Part shown: positions 1-4,830 of the stretch, piece by piece
How positions within the stretch are numbered: position 1 is the stretch's first letter
Layout: every line of letters starts with the position of its first letter
Assembly: GCA_021785055.1 (NCBI GenBank)
Contig: JAJYGS010000173.1
Location: 1 to 8,141 of the forward strand
Source: Nitrospirota bacterium
GTDB taxonomy: Bacteria > Nitrospirota > JACRHJ01
Direction: 5' to 3'
Length of the DNA: 8,141 nucleotides
The notes under the pieces: generated by a model
Databases searched by the model: none
Told to the model about the DNA's origin: nothing
Seen by the model: the letters and a program-made list of their open reading frames with translations, nothing else
Made by a program: the position numbers and the translations under genes

Positions 1-31
1 TTACTTTATCTTTCACGCGAAAGAAAAGTAA
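1..31 (-). terminator. Hairpin downstream of tRNA-Ser, possible terminator
   Basis: Bases 1-14 and 19-31 form an inverted repeat with a 4-base loop (ACGC) and one unpaired base. It starts two bases after the encoded CCA end of the tRNA gene. The stem is AT-rich and on the minus strand is not followed inside the window by a clear run of T, so it is a weak intrinsic terminator at best. It could also be a processing signal or the edge of a dispersed repeat that continues beyond the window. Confidence 0.4.
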
Positions 32-32
32 C

Positions 33-122
33 TGGCGGAGAGAGAGGGATTTGAACCCCCGGTGGAGTCACCCCCACAGTTGATTTCGAGTCAACCGCCT
101 TCGACCACTCGGCCATCTCTCC
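33..122 (-). tRNA. tRNA-Ser (anticodon CGA), CCA encoded
   Basis: The minus strand folds as a type II tRNA. A 7-bp acceptor stem joins 116-122 to 37-43, G is the discriminator base (36), and the CCA end is encoded at 33-35. The T arm at 44-60 has the usual TTCAAAT loop. The anticodon stem GTTGA/TCAAC closes the loop CTCGAAA (84-90), giving anticodon CGA at 86-88, which reads UCG serine codons. A long variable arm lies between anticodon and T arms, as expected for serine tRNAs. A matching promoter lies 14 bases upstream. The gene stands alone, with no other tRNA next to it in the window. Confidence 0.97.
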
Positions 123-135
123 AGTGGAATCTGTT

Positions 136-165
136 TTTATAATATATAACAGGTATGAAAGTCAA
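136..165 (-). promoter_or_regulatory. Sigma-70 promoter of tRNA-Ser
   Basis: On the minus strand a TTGACT -35 box (160-165) and a TATAAA -10 box (136-141) are separated by 18 bp, each matching 5 of 6 consensus bases. The -10 box ends 13 bases before the mature 5' end of the tRNA, which leaves a short leader for RNase P to remove. The spacer is very AT-rich. Confidence 0.7.
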
Positions 166-344
166 CAGCCAAAAGCGGGATACCCAAAAAAAACAGGACC
201 GGCCTGAACCCGGTTTATGAACCTGGAACAGGAGGGTCCGGATGATTAATAATTCAAGGGGTTGCCACAGACCGGAAAACTGCGGTTTCAGGCCTGACTT
301 TTTATCTAAACTACGTTATTTTACCAGCACTACCGGCGTATTGC

Positions 345-363
345 AATAACAATTATCATTAGA
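345..363 (-). promoter_or_regulatory. Fur-box-like sequence
   Basis: Read on the minus strand this 19-base stretch matches the classical Fur consensus (GATAATGATAATCATTATC) at 14 of 19 positions, with the central AATGATAAT intact. It lies about 43 bases upstream of a TTGACA hexamer and about 117 bases upstream of the Mor-domain start codon. The region is AT-rich, so a chance match is quite possible, and no iron-related gene is adjacent. Confidence 0.25.
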
Positions 364-410
364 TGCCACTGCATAAGACCGTATTCATTTTTAATTATTT
401 TTTCATTGAC

Positions 411-461
411 AGCGTAAAAAAAATACACTAAGCTTCGGCTTTATAAAAAATTTTTTACGCT
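411..461. repeat. Spaced inverted repeat with A-tract palindrome, possible operator
   Basis: AGCGTAAAAAA (411-421) is repeated in inverted orientation at 451-461, giving two perfect 11-bp arms whose centres are 40 bp apart, close to four helical turns. Between them sit a small UUCG-type hairpin (AAGC-TTCG-GCTT, 430-441) and a 14-bp palindrome of six A and six T flanked by T and A (444-457). The left arm overlaps the end of a TTGACA hexamer, and the right arm ends four bases before the ribosome binding site of the downstream gene. The layout fits a binding site for a dimeric regulator, or a leader RNA that can fold next to the ribosome binding site. Which one cannot be decided from sequence. 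Confidence 0.5.
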
Positions 462-479
462 AAAAAGGAGGCTCTGGCA

Positions 480-758
480 ATGGCAATACAACAGTACGAA
501 GACCTGCCGGTATCTTATCTTCCGGAAATCTACCGCGACGTTGTGGATAAAGTGGGGCTGAAGGCGGCCCTTGCCCTGGGCGAGGAGTTCGGCGGGATGT
601 CGCTCTACCTGCCCAAGATAGAAACGGCCCTCAGGCGATGGCGCGACAAGAACATCCGGGTCGAGTTCGACGGGACGAACGTGGTCAAGCTGGCCCGGAA
701 ATACAGGATAACGCCTTCCAGGATAAGGCAGATACTGGAGGCCCAAGAGGAAAAATAG
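480..758 (+). CDS. Mor transcription activator domain protein
   Basis: This 92-residue protein resembles the Mor/C family known from phage Mu, where a dimer activates middle transcription by binding a site with dyad symmetry. The N-terminal part (about 10-45, with YLPEIYRDVVDKVG and EEFGG) resembles the dimerisation region. The C-terminal part (about 66-88, NVVKLARKYRITPSRIRQIL) reads as a helix-turn-helix. It is shorter than Mu Mor (about 129 residues). The start is supported by a strong AAGGAGG at 465-471. No phage structural or transposition genes are nearby, so it looks like a domesticated or stand-alone regulator. Its stop codon lies one base before the promoter of the polyprenyl synthase gene, so transcription from here may read into that operon. 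Targets are unknown; the inverted repeat just upstream is a candidate for self-regulation. Confidence 0.8.
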   Translation: MAIQQYEDLPVSYLPEIYRDVVDKVGLKAALALGEEFGGMSLYLPKIETALRRWRDKNIRVEFDGTNVVKLARKYRITPSRIRQILEAQEEK

Positions 759-759
759 C

Positions 760-788
760 TTGACAAAGCTGGGGGCCTAACCTATTAT
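760..788 (+). promoter_or_regulatory. Strong sigma-70 promoter for the polyprenyl synthase/Rieske-cytochrome b operon
   Basis: A perfect TTGACA (760-765) and TATTAT (783-788, 5 of 6) are separated by the ideal 17 bp. Transcription would start near 795, giving a leader of about 55 bases before the ATG at 850. The -35 box begins one base after the stop codon of the Mor-domain gene. Confidence 0.8.
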
Positions 789-800
789 TCTGATTAGTTT

Positions 801-835
801 CGGGGCGGTTTTTACGCCGCCCCGCGCCCCGTTTT
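801..835 (+). promoter_or_regulatory. GC-rich leader hairpin with alternative pairing, possible attenuator
   Basis: CGGGGCGG (801-808) pairs perfectly with CCGCCCCG (817-824) around an 8-base loop. The same left arm (801-807) can pair instead with CGCCCCG (825-831), which is directly followed by TTTT (832-835), the look of a short intrinsic terminator. The two pairings exclude each other. The structure starts only a few bases after the predicted transcription start. It may be an attenuator, an mRNA-stabilising 5' stem, or simply a weak terminator for the Mor-domain transcript. Confidence 0.55.
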
Positions 836-849
836 AAAGGTCCCCCTAA

Positions 850-1821
850 ATGACCATTACCGACGTCTTCGAAAGCTATAAAAGCGACCTCCTGCGTGTC
901 GAAACGCAGATACAGGAGGGCCTTAAGTCCAGGGCCGTCCTCATCGGGCAGGTCGGGAACTACCTCCTGGGGGGCGGAAAGCGAATCCGCCCGCTCCTGC
1001 TGATGATCTCCGCCAACCTCTGCGGGAACCCCGGCCCCCAGGCCGTAAACATGGCTGCGATGGTGGAGTTTATCCACACCGCGAGCCTCCTGCACGACGA
1101 CGTCGTGGACGACGCCAAGATGCGCCGGGGAAAGGACGCCGCCAACAACATCTGGGGCAACCAGGCCACCGTCCTTATCGGCGATTTCCTTTATTCCAAG
1201 GCCCTGCACGACTCCGTGAAGTTAGAAAACCAGGCCGTGCTGGAGTCCATCTCCTTCGCGACCCAGACGATGTCCGAGGGCGAGGTCCTACAGCTTCTGA
1301 AGACGGGCGACCCGGACATAACCGAAGAAGAATACATGGAAATAATCGAGGCCAAGACCGCCGCCCTCATATCCTCCGCCTGCCGCATAGGAGCCGTTCT
1401 GGGCGCTATGCCGCGCGAGAAACAGGAGGCCCTGGCGGGCTACGGCATGGACATCGGGCGGGCATTCCAGCTCGTGGACGATACGCTGGACTATACCGCC
1501 AGGGAGGACAAGCTCGGCAAGGCCCTCGGAAAGGACCTTGGCGAAGGGAAGCTCACCCTCCCGCTCATACACCTGATAGGCAATTCCGCCCCGGAAGAGG
1601 CTGCAAAGATACGGAACATTATCCAGGAGCAGTCCCAGGACAGGGAAGACCTTGAATATATCCTCTCGCTGATGCGGGAGCGCCGCTCAGCCGAGTATGC
1701 CGTGGGCAGGGCCGAGAGCTTCATCGAGCGCGCAAAGGGCCGCCTGTCCGTCTTCCCCGCCTCGCCCCACAAAGACGCCCTCTACGCCGTAGCGGATTAT
1801 GTCATCGAAAGAGAGATGTAA
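850..1821 (+). CDS. ispB: Polyprenyl diphosphate synthase (trans, long-chain)
   Basis: This 323-residue enzyme adds isopentenyl diphosphate units to an allylic primer to make the long-chain prenyl tail, typically for ubiquinone or menaquinone. Family landmarks are all present: GGGKRIRP (41-48), the first aspartate-rich motif DDVVD (83-87) followed by MRRG (91-94), the lysine-threonine pair (169-170), and the second aspartate-rich motif DDTLD (210-214) followed by GKALGKDLGEGK. Length is normal for octaprenyl/heptaprenyl-type synthases. Chain length cannot be read safely, so the symbol denotes the family only. The start has AAAGG nine bases upstream and a strong promoter before that. The next gene begins directly after the TAA, indicating co-transcription. 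Three genes for a quinol-oxidising complex follow in the same direction, which fits a role in quinone supply. Confidence 0.93.
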   Translation: MTITDVFESYKSDLLRVETQIQEGLKSRAVLIGQVGNYLLGGGKRIRPLLLMISANLCGNPGPQAVNMAAMVEFIHTASLLHDDVVDDAKMRRGKDAANNIWGNQATVLIGDFLYSKALHDSVKLENQAVLESISFATQTMSEGEVLQLLKTGDPDITEEEYMEIIEAKTAALISSACRIGAVLGAMPREKQEALAGYGMDIGRAFQLVDDTLDYTAREDKLGKALGKDLGEGKLTLPLIHLIGNSAPEEAAKIRNIIQEQSQDREDLEYILSLMRERRSAEYAVGRAESFIERAKGRLSVFPASPHKDALYAVADYVIEREM

Positions 1822-2373
1822 ATGAATTCCCCTTCAGGCGGGCCGTCCTGCCACGACAGCCACGGGCATCACCCGCTGGTAAGGCTCGCAATAGAGGCCA
1901 TCGAGACCTACATAAAGGAACGCCGGGTCATAGAACCGCCGAAGGATATTACCCCTGAACTGGCGGAGAAAGCCGGGGTGTTCGTCTGCCTCAAGAAGGA
2001 CGGAGAGCTTCGCGGCTGCATCGGGACGTTCATGCCGGCGACGCCGGACGTGGCTCAAGAGATAATCCGGAACTCCATATCCGCCGCCACGGAAGACCCG
2101 CGCTTTTCCTGCGTGGACTGCGGTGAGCTCGAATGCCTCGATTACTCCGTTGACGTCTTAAGCCCTCCTGAACCCGTGAAGAGCCTCTCGGAGCTCGACC
2201 CTAAGAAATACGGCGTCATAGTCTCTTCCGGCGGCAGGCGCGGGCTTCTTCTCCCGGCCCTCGACGGAGTGGACACGGTGGAGGAGCAGATCGCCATAGC
2301 CAAGCACAAGGCCGGAATCGACGCCTCCGAGCCGGTAATACTGCACCGGTTCGAGGTCAGAAGGTACGACTAA
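1822..2373 (+). CDS. amrA: AMMECR1 domain protein (AmrA-like)
   Basis: The 183-residue product carries the AMMECR1 fold over nearly its whole length. It has the family signature LRGCIG at 63-68, an EDPRF segment at 91-95 and GLLLP at 141-145. In many bacteria and archaea this protein is encoded with a MEMO1-like protein and a radical SAM protein (the AmmeMemoRadiSam set), and its biochemical role is not established. Neither partner is encoded next to it here. Its ATG directly follows the stop codon of the prenyl synthase gene, with only a weak purine-rich stretch upstream, so translation is probably coupled. The first 17 residues are His/Ser/Gly-rich and precede the conserved fold. A gap of 46 bp separates it from the Rieske gene, with no terminator visible. 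Confidence 0.9.
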   Translation: MNSPSGGPSCHDSHGHHPLVRLAIEAIETYIKERRVIEPPKDITPELAEKAGVFVCLKKDGELRGCIGTFMPATPDVAQEIIRNSISAATEDPRFSCVDCGELECLDYSVDVLSPPEPVKSLSELDPKKYGVIVSSGGRRGLLLPALDGVDTVEEQIAIAKHKAGIDASEPVILHRFEVRRYD

Positions 2374-2419
2374 GTACAAAAGCAATAACGCACGGCAATA
2401 AGAAAGAGGCAAGGGCAAG

Positions 2420-2962
2420 ATGAAAGAAAAATCCGGAGAAGTACCTAATGGGAGGGCGGACGAAAAAGTCCGCCCTATTGATTTGGCCAATCCGCCTGAC
2501 ACGGCTTTGTCGCTTCGCCGGGATTTCCTTAAAATGGGCATCCTTGGCCTGTCCGGGATAATCTCGACGATGGCGTTATATCCCCTCATAAAGCTGGCAA
2601 AGGCGAAGACGCCGCCCAGGCCGCTCAAGTTCGTCGACGCGCTCCTTATATCCGAGATGCCGGAGGTCGGCGTAAAGAAAATCGCGCTGTACGAGACTCC
2701 GGGCGGAAGGGCGTATGCGCGCGTATTCATAAAACGCAGTCCGGACGGCAGGCTCACCGCCCTTTCCGCGGTCTGCTCGCACCTGGGATGCATCGTGAAC
2801 TACGACAGGCTTAAAGACCGGTTCGTCTGCCCCTGCCACGGCGGGATATACGACGGAAACGGAAAGAACATCGCCGGCCCTCCGCCCGCGCCTTTGAAGA
2901 ATCTCCCCGTGCGAATCTCCGGGGCTTACATACAGGTGGGGATAAGGAAGCCGCCCGTATGA
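2420..2962 (+). CDS. Rieske [2Fe-2S] protein of a cytochrome b complex
   Basis: This 180-residue subunit would carry the [2Fe-2S] cluster that takes the first electron from quinol. A basic N-terminal stretch with twin arginines (33-34, RRDFLKMG) leads into a hydrophobic helix (about 39-58), which fits a Tat-exported, membrane-anchored protein. The cluster domain has box I CSHLGC (119-124) and box II CPCHGG (137-142). Expected ligands are C119, H121, C137 and H140, with a C124-C139 disulfide. A GPPPAPL proline loop follows at 153-159. After the box II histidine the sequence is GGIYD: the Ser that hydrogen-bonds the cluster in high-potential members is Gly, while the Tyr is kept. A 32-residue extension precedes the Tat motif. 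The gene overlaps the cytochrome b gene by four bases (ATGA). It is equivalent in role to PetC of b6f or PetA of bc1. Confidence 0.95.
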   Translation: MKEKSGEVPNGRADEKVRPIDLANPPDTALSLRRDFLKMGILGLSGIISTMALYPLIKLAKAKTPPRPLKFVDALLISEMPEVGVKKIALYETPGGRAYARVFIKRSPDGRLTALSAVCSHLGCIVNYDRLKDRFVCPCHGGIYDGNGKNIAGPPPAPLKNLPVRISGAYIQVGIRKPPV

Positions 2963-3624
2963 TTAATCCGTTTTCCATAATCGACCGGCGCTTGGGCCTG
3001 AAACGCCATTATCGCCGGATATTCGAACGCCCGCTCCCGGAAGGCGTCACATATTTCTACTGCCTTGGCGGTATAGCGTTCTTCTTCCTGATTGTCCTCA
3101 CGTTCACCGGCGTCGTCCTGTCGTTCTACTACGTCCCATCGGCCTCCGAGGCATACCATACCATCCGCTTCATCGACGGCAAGCTCCCCGGCGGGGCATC
3201 GATGCCCGGCGGCTGGCTGATGCGCGCGCTCCACGTCTGGGCGGCTTCGGGGATGGTCGCGGCAGTGATGGCGCACATGCTCCGCGTATATATCACCGGA
3301 TCCTATAAGCCGCCCAGGGAGCTGAACTGGGTCGTGGGGGCAACGCTTTTTGTCCTCACGATGGCGTTCGGGTTCTCAGGCTATCTCCTTCCGTGGGACC
3401 AGAAGGCCTACTGGGCCACTACCGTCGGCACAGCCATGCCGAAAACGATTCCAGTCATCGGCAATTTCATAATGGAACTCCTTCGCGGCGGCCCCGACGT
3501 AACAGGCATAACGCTCCTCCGCTTCTACGTCATGCACGTGTACATACTTCCGCTCGTCTCGATATTTCTGCTCTGGGCGCACTTTCATATGATACGAAGG
3601 CAGGGGATAAGCGGGGGACTGTAA
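2959..3624 (+). CDS. petB: Cytochrome b6-type subunit (N-terminal cytochrome b)
   Basis: The 221-residue product covers the four-helix, two-heme half of cytochrome b, as in the split cytochrome b6f arrangement. Hydrophobic helices lie at roughly 33-57, 90-112, 124-146 and 188-209. Heme b ligands are H92 and H106 (14 apart) and H193 and H208 (15 apart). The 15-residue spacing is the b6-type rather than the bc1-type pattern. C35 within FYCLGG aligns by position and context with the cysteine that binds the extra heme c_n in cytochrome b6. Other b6-like segments are GYLLPWDQ (141-148), ELLRGG (173-178) and the ending MIRRQGISGGL. It overlaps the Rieske gene by four bases and the next gene by one base (TAATG), so the three are translationally linked. 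It should transfer electrons across the membrane between the two quinone sites. Confidence 0.95.
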   Translation: MINPFSIIDRRLGLKRHYRRIFERPLPEGVTYFYCLGGIAFFFLIVLTFTGVVLSFYYVPSASEAYHTIRFIDGKLPGGASMPGGWLMRALHVWAASGMVAAVMAHMLRVYITGSYKPPRELNWVVGATLFVLTMAFGFSGYLLPWDQKAYWATTVGTAMPKTIPVIGNFIMELLRGGPDVTGITLLRFYVMHVYILPLVSIFLLWAHFHMIRRQGISGGL

Positions 3625-4004
3625 TGGATAAAAACCAAAAGAAATTCTACCCCGATTATCTATTTGAGATTCTCCTCGTTTGCCTCTTCGCGTTGGAGGG
3701 CGCGCTGTTGCTCTCATATGTGTTTCCTCCGGTAACAGGCAGCCCCGTGGACTTCTCGCGCAACTTCATGCCGCGTCCGGAGTGGTATTTCCTGGCGCTC
3801 TACCAGATGTTCAAATACTTCCCAGGCCGCCTTGCGTTCATAGGCGTCGCTGTTATTCCGGCGGCGATTATATTTCTTGTTTTCGCGCTCCCGTTCCTGG
3901 AAAAGACTCATTCCAGAAGGCTTTCGGACAGGAAGTTTTCCGCGCTCGTTGTAGCCGTCATTCTCATCTCCGCCGTCGTCCTGACCGTCCTGTCGTACTA
4001 CTGA
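3624..4004 (+). CDS. petD: Subunit-IV-type protein (C-terminal cytochrome b)
   Basis: This 126-residue protein matches the three-helix C-terminal half of cytochrome b. It begins with a FYPDYLFE segment, has the quinol-oxidation motif PEWY at 52-55 followed by FLALYQMFKYFP, and then PFLEK at 90-94. Hydrophobic helices lie at about 12-33, 72-92 and 104-124. The reading frame stays open upstream to 3393, but the ATG at 3624 is preferred: it overlaps the stop of the cytochrome b6 gene by one base and gives the expected protein N-terminus. The protein is shorter than plant or cyanobacterial subunit IV (about 160 residues), mainly in the regions before and after the helices. No fused or following heme c domain is present; the chain ends shortly after the third helix. 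Confidence 0.92.
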   Translation: MDKNQKKFYPDYLFEILLVCLFALEGALLLSYVFPPVTGSPVDFSRNFMPRPEWYFLALYQMFKYFPGRLAFIGVAVIPAAIIFLVFALPFLEKTHSRRLSDRKFSALVVAVILISAVVLTVLSYY

Positions 4005-4009
4005 TTTTC

Positions 4010-4018
4010 TGGTATACT
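4010..4018 (+). promoter_or_regulatory. Extended -10 promoter for the GYD-domain gene
   Basis: TGG followed by TATACT (4013-4018, 5 of 6 matches) forms an extended -10 element. The base run 17 bp upstream (CTGTCG, 3990-3995) is a poor -35 box, which extended -10 promoters tolerate. Transcription would start near 4025, about 22 bases before the ATG at 4047. The element lies just after the stop of the subunit-IV gene. Confidence 0.5.
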
Positions 4019-4046
4019 TCCCTTATAACTTCAACGGAGGTGCATC

Positions 4047-4370
4047 ATGCCGGTATACGTGTCGCTTTACAAGTTCACGGAGCAGGGCGTAAGGAACATC
4101 AAGGACTCGCCAAAGAGGGTGGAGAAAATAAAGGAGGAATTCAAGAAGGCCGGAGCGAACATAAAAGAGTTCTACGCGCTCATGGGCCAGTACGACACCA
4201 TGATAATCGCGGAGGCGCCGAACGAGGAGGTCATAACGAAGCTGAACCTGATGATAGACGCGGCTGGAAACGTGACCTCCCAGACGATGCGCGCCTTTTC
4301 CGAGAACGACTGGAAGAAGATGGTACAGGAGGCGGCGCAGTGGACATCGGAGCTTGCCAAGGCCGCGTGA
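4047..4370 (+). CDS. GYD domain protein
   Basis: This 107-residue protein has the length and sequence pattern of the GYD family, small alpha/beta proteins related in shape to dimeric ferredoxin-like barrels. It starts with a short beta strand (MPVYVSLYKFTEQGVRNIKD), followed by an Arg/Lys-rich helix. The family's namesake motif appears as MGQYD (46-50) before the strand TMIIAEAP. The function of the family is not established and no catalytic residue can be assigned. A good ribosome binding site (GGAGG, 4036-4040) sits six bases before the ATG. It may be read from its own promoter or by read-through from the cytochrome operon. A palindromic GC-rich element follows it. Confidence 0.87.
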   Translation: MPVYVSLYKFTEQGVRNIKDSPKRVEKIKEEFKKAGANIKEFYALMGQYDTMIIAEAPNEEVITKLNLMIDAAGNVTSQTMRAFSENDWKKMVQEAAQWTSELAKAA

Positions 4371-4380
4371 GATTACCCCG

Positions 4381-4461
4381 CTCCCCGCCCTCTCCCACAA
4401 GGTGCGAGGGTTAAAGGTTGCTCCCCTCTCCCGTCGCCGGGAGGGGGGGCCGGGGGAGAGG
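4381..4461. repeat. GC-rich palindromic intergenic element, possible bidirectional terminator
   Basis: This stretch is built from runs such as CCCTCTCCC and their complements. Its core is a hairpin at 4422-4449: a 12-bp stem with two T-G pairs and a TCGC loop. A second, shorter stem pairs CCCTC (4388-4392) with GAGGG (4406-4410), and GGGGGAGAGG near the right end can pair with the CCTCTCCC of the core in an alternative fold. The pattern resembles degenerate palindromic intergenic repeats seen in many copies in other genomes. It sits exactly between two convergent genes, so it may end transcription from both sides. T runs follow the core only loosely (4471-4483 on the plus strand). Confidence 0.55.
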
Positions 4462-4465
4462 CTAA

Positions 4466-4822
4466 TTAAGTTTTACCTTTTTTCTCCAGCTCTTCCATCC
4501 TCTGCTTCAGGAGCGCAATCTCCTGGCTCAGGGTCTTGTTGCTCTTTGTGAGGCTGGATATTACCACCGAGAACTGAAGCGAGATAAGCGTCAGGAAAAA
4601 GAACGCCAGCAGGAAGAAGGCGGACGGCGGGTAATATATGCCGGTCAACCTTCCCAGCCAGTCTATAAGGTGCCGGAATACCGCGAAGACCATTATTACG
4701 AGCGACGTGCATATCCACAAGATGGAGTAGTTTTCGCGGAGCCTGCCGCGCCGCACCAGTTCAACAACGCCTAACAGGACAATGGAACTGACTATCAGAG
4801 AAACTATCTGCACTTTTTCCAT
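4466..4822 (-). CDS. DUF2304 membrane protein
   Basis: The 118-residue product has three hydrophobic helices (about 4-22, 33-50 and 66-85) and the RRGRLRENYSILWI segment typical of DUF2304 proteins between helices one and two. The C-terminal 25-30 residues (about 92-116) are charged with a heptad-like pattern, probably a short coiled coil in the cytoplasm. Such proteins are commonly encoded next to GT2 glycosyltransferases, as here, and are thought to act with them at the membrane, but no reaction is established. The start has GGGGGC a few bases upstream and lies eight bases after the stop of the glycosyltransferase gene, so it is the last gene of this operon. Confidence 0.88.
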   Translation of the reverse strand: MEKVQIVSLIVSSIVLLGVVELVRRGRLRENYSILWICTSLVIMVFAVFRHLIDWLGRLTGIYYPPSAFFLLAFFFLTLISLQFSVVISSLTKSNKTLSQEIALLKQRMEELEKKGKT

Positions 4823-4830
4823 ATCGCCCC

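Larger units (their letters stand above)
166..479. other. Intergenic region between divergent tRNA-Ser and Mor-domain gene
   Basis: I see no convincing coding sequence here. The left half is mixed in composition and contains a perfect 10-bp palindrome TCAGGCCTGA (288-297), a second copy of GGCCTGA at 201-207, and a short GGACC/GGTCC pair (196-200, 235-239). None of these builds a long stem. The right half is strongly AT-rich and holds a Fur-box-like sequence (345-363), a TTGACA at 406-411 without a good -10 box at the normal spacing, and the inverted repeat described separately. The region probably holds the promoter and control sites of the Mor-domain gene. Confidence 0.5.

Noticed and set aside
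254..270. Sigma-54-like promoter on the minus strand (TGGCA with a downstream TTG)
   Set aside because: The spacing between the GG and the TTG is one base short and the essential GC at -12 is GA, so it does not meet the sigma-54 pattern.
181..300. Small RNA gene in the intergenic region
   Set aside because: Only short stems (4-5 bp) and a 10-bp palindrome are present. No promoter-plus-terminator pair could be identified.
406..434. Consensus sigma-70 promoter for the Mor-domain gene built on TTGACA at 406-411
   Set aside because: The hexamer 17 bp downstream (TAAGCT) matches only 3 of 6 and no better -10 box occurs at 16-18 bp. The promoter may exist but cannot be assigned with confidence.
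2158..2793. Minus-strand reading frame of 211 codons
   Set aside because: It is antisense to the AMMECR1 and Rieske genes, both supported by clear motifs. No domain is visible in it.
3393..3623. Longer version of the subunit-IV protein starting at 3393
   Set aside because: The added 77 residues overlap the cytochrome b6 coding sequence in another frame and are not membrane-like. The ATG at 3624 overlaps the previous stop codon and gives the family's normal N-terminus.
3680..4414. Plus-strand reading frame of 244 codons
   Set aside because: It runs out of frame across the subunit-IV gene, the GYD gene and the promoter between them. The product is rich in Arg, Gly and His and shows no family motif.
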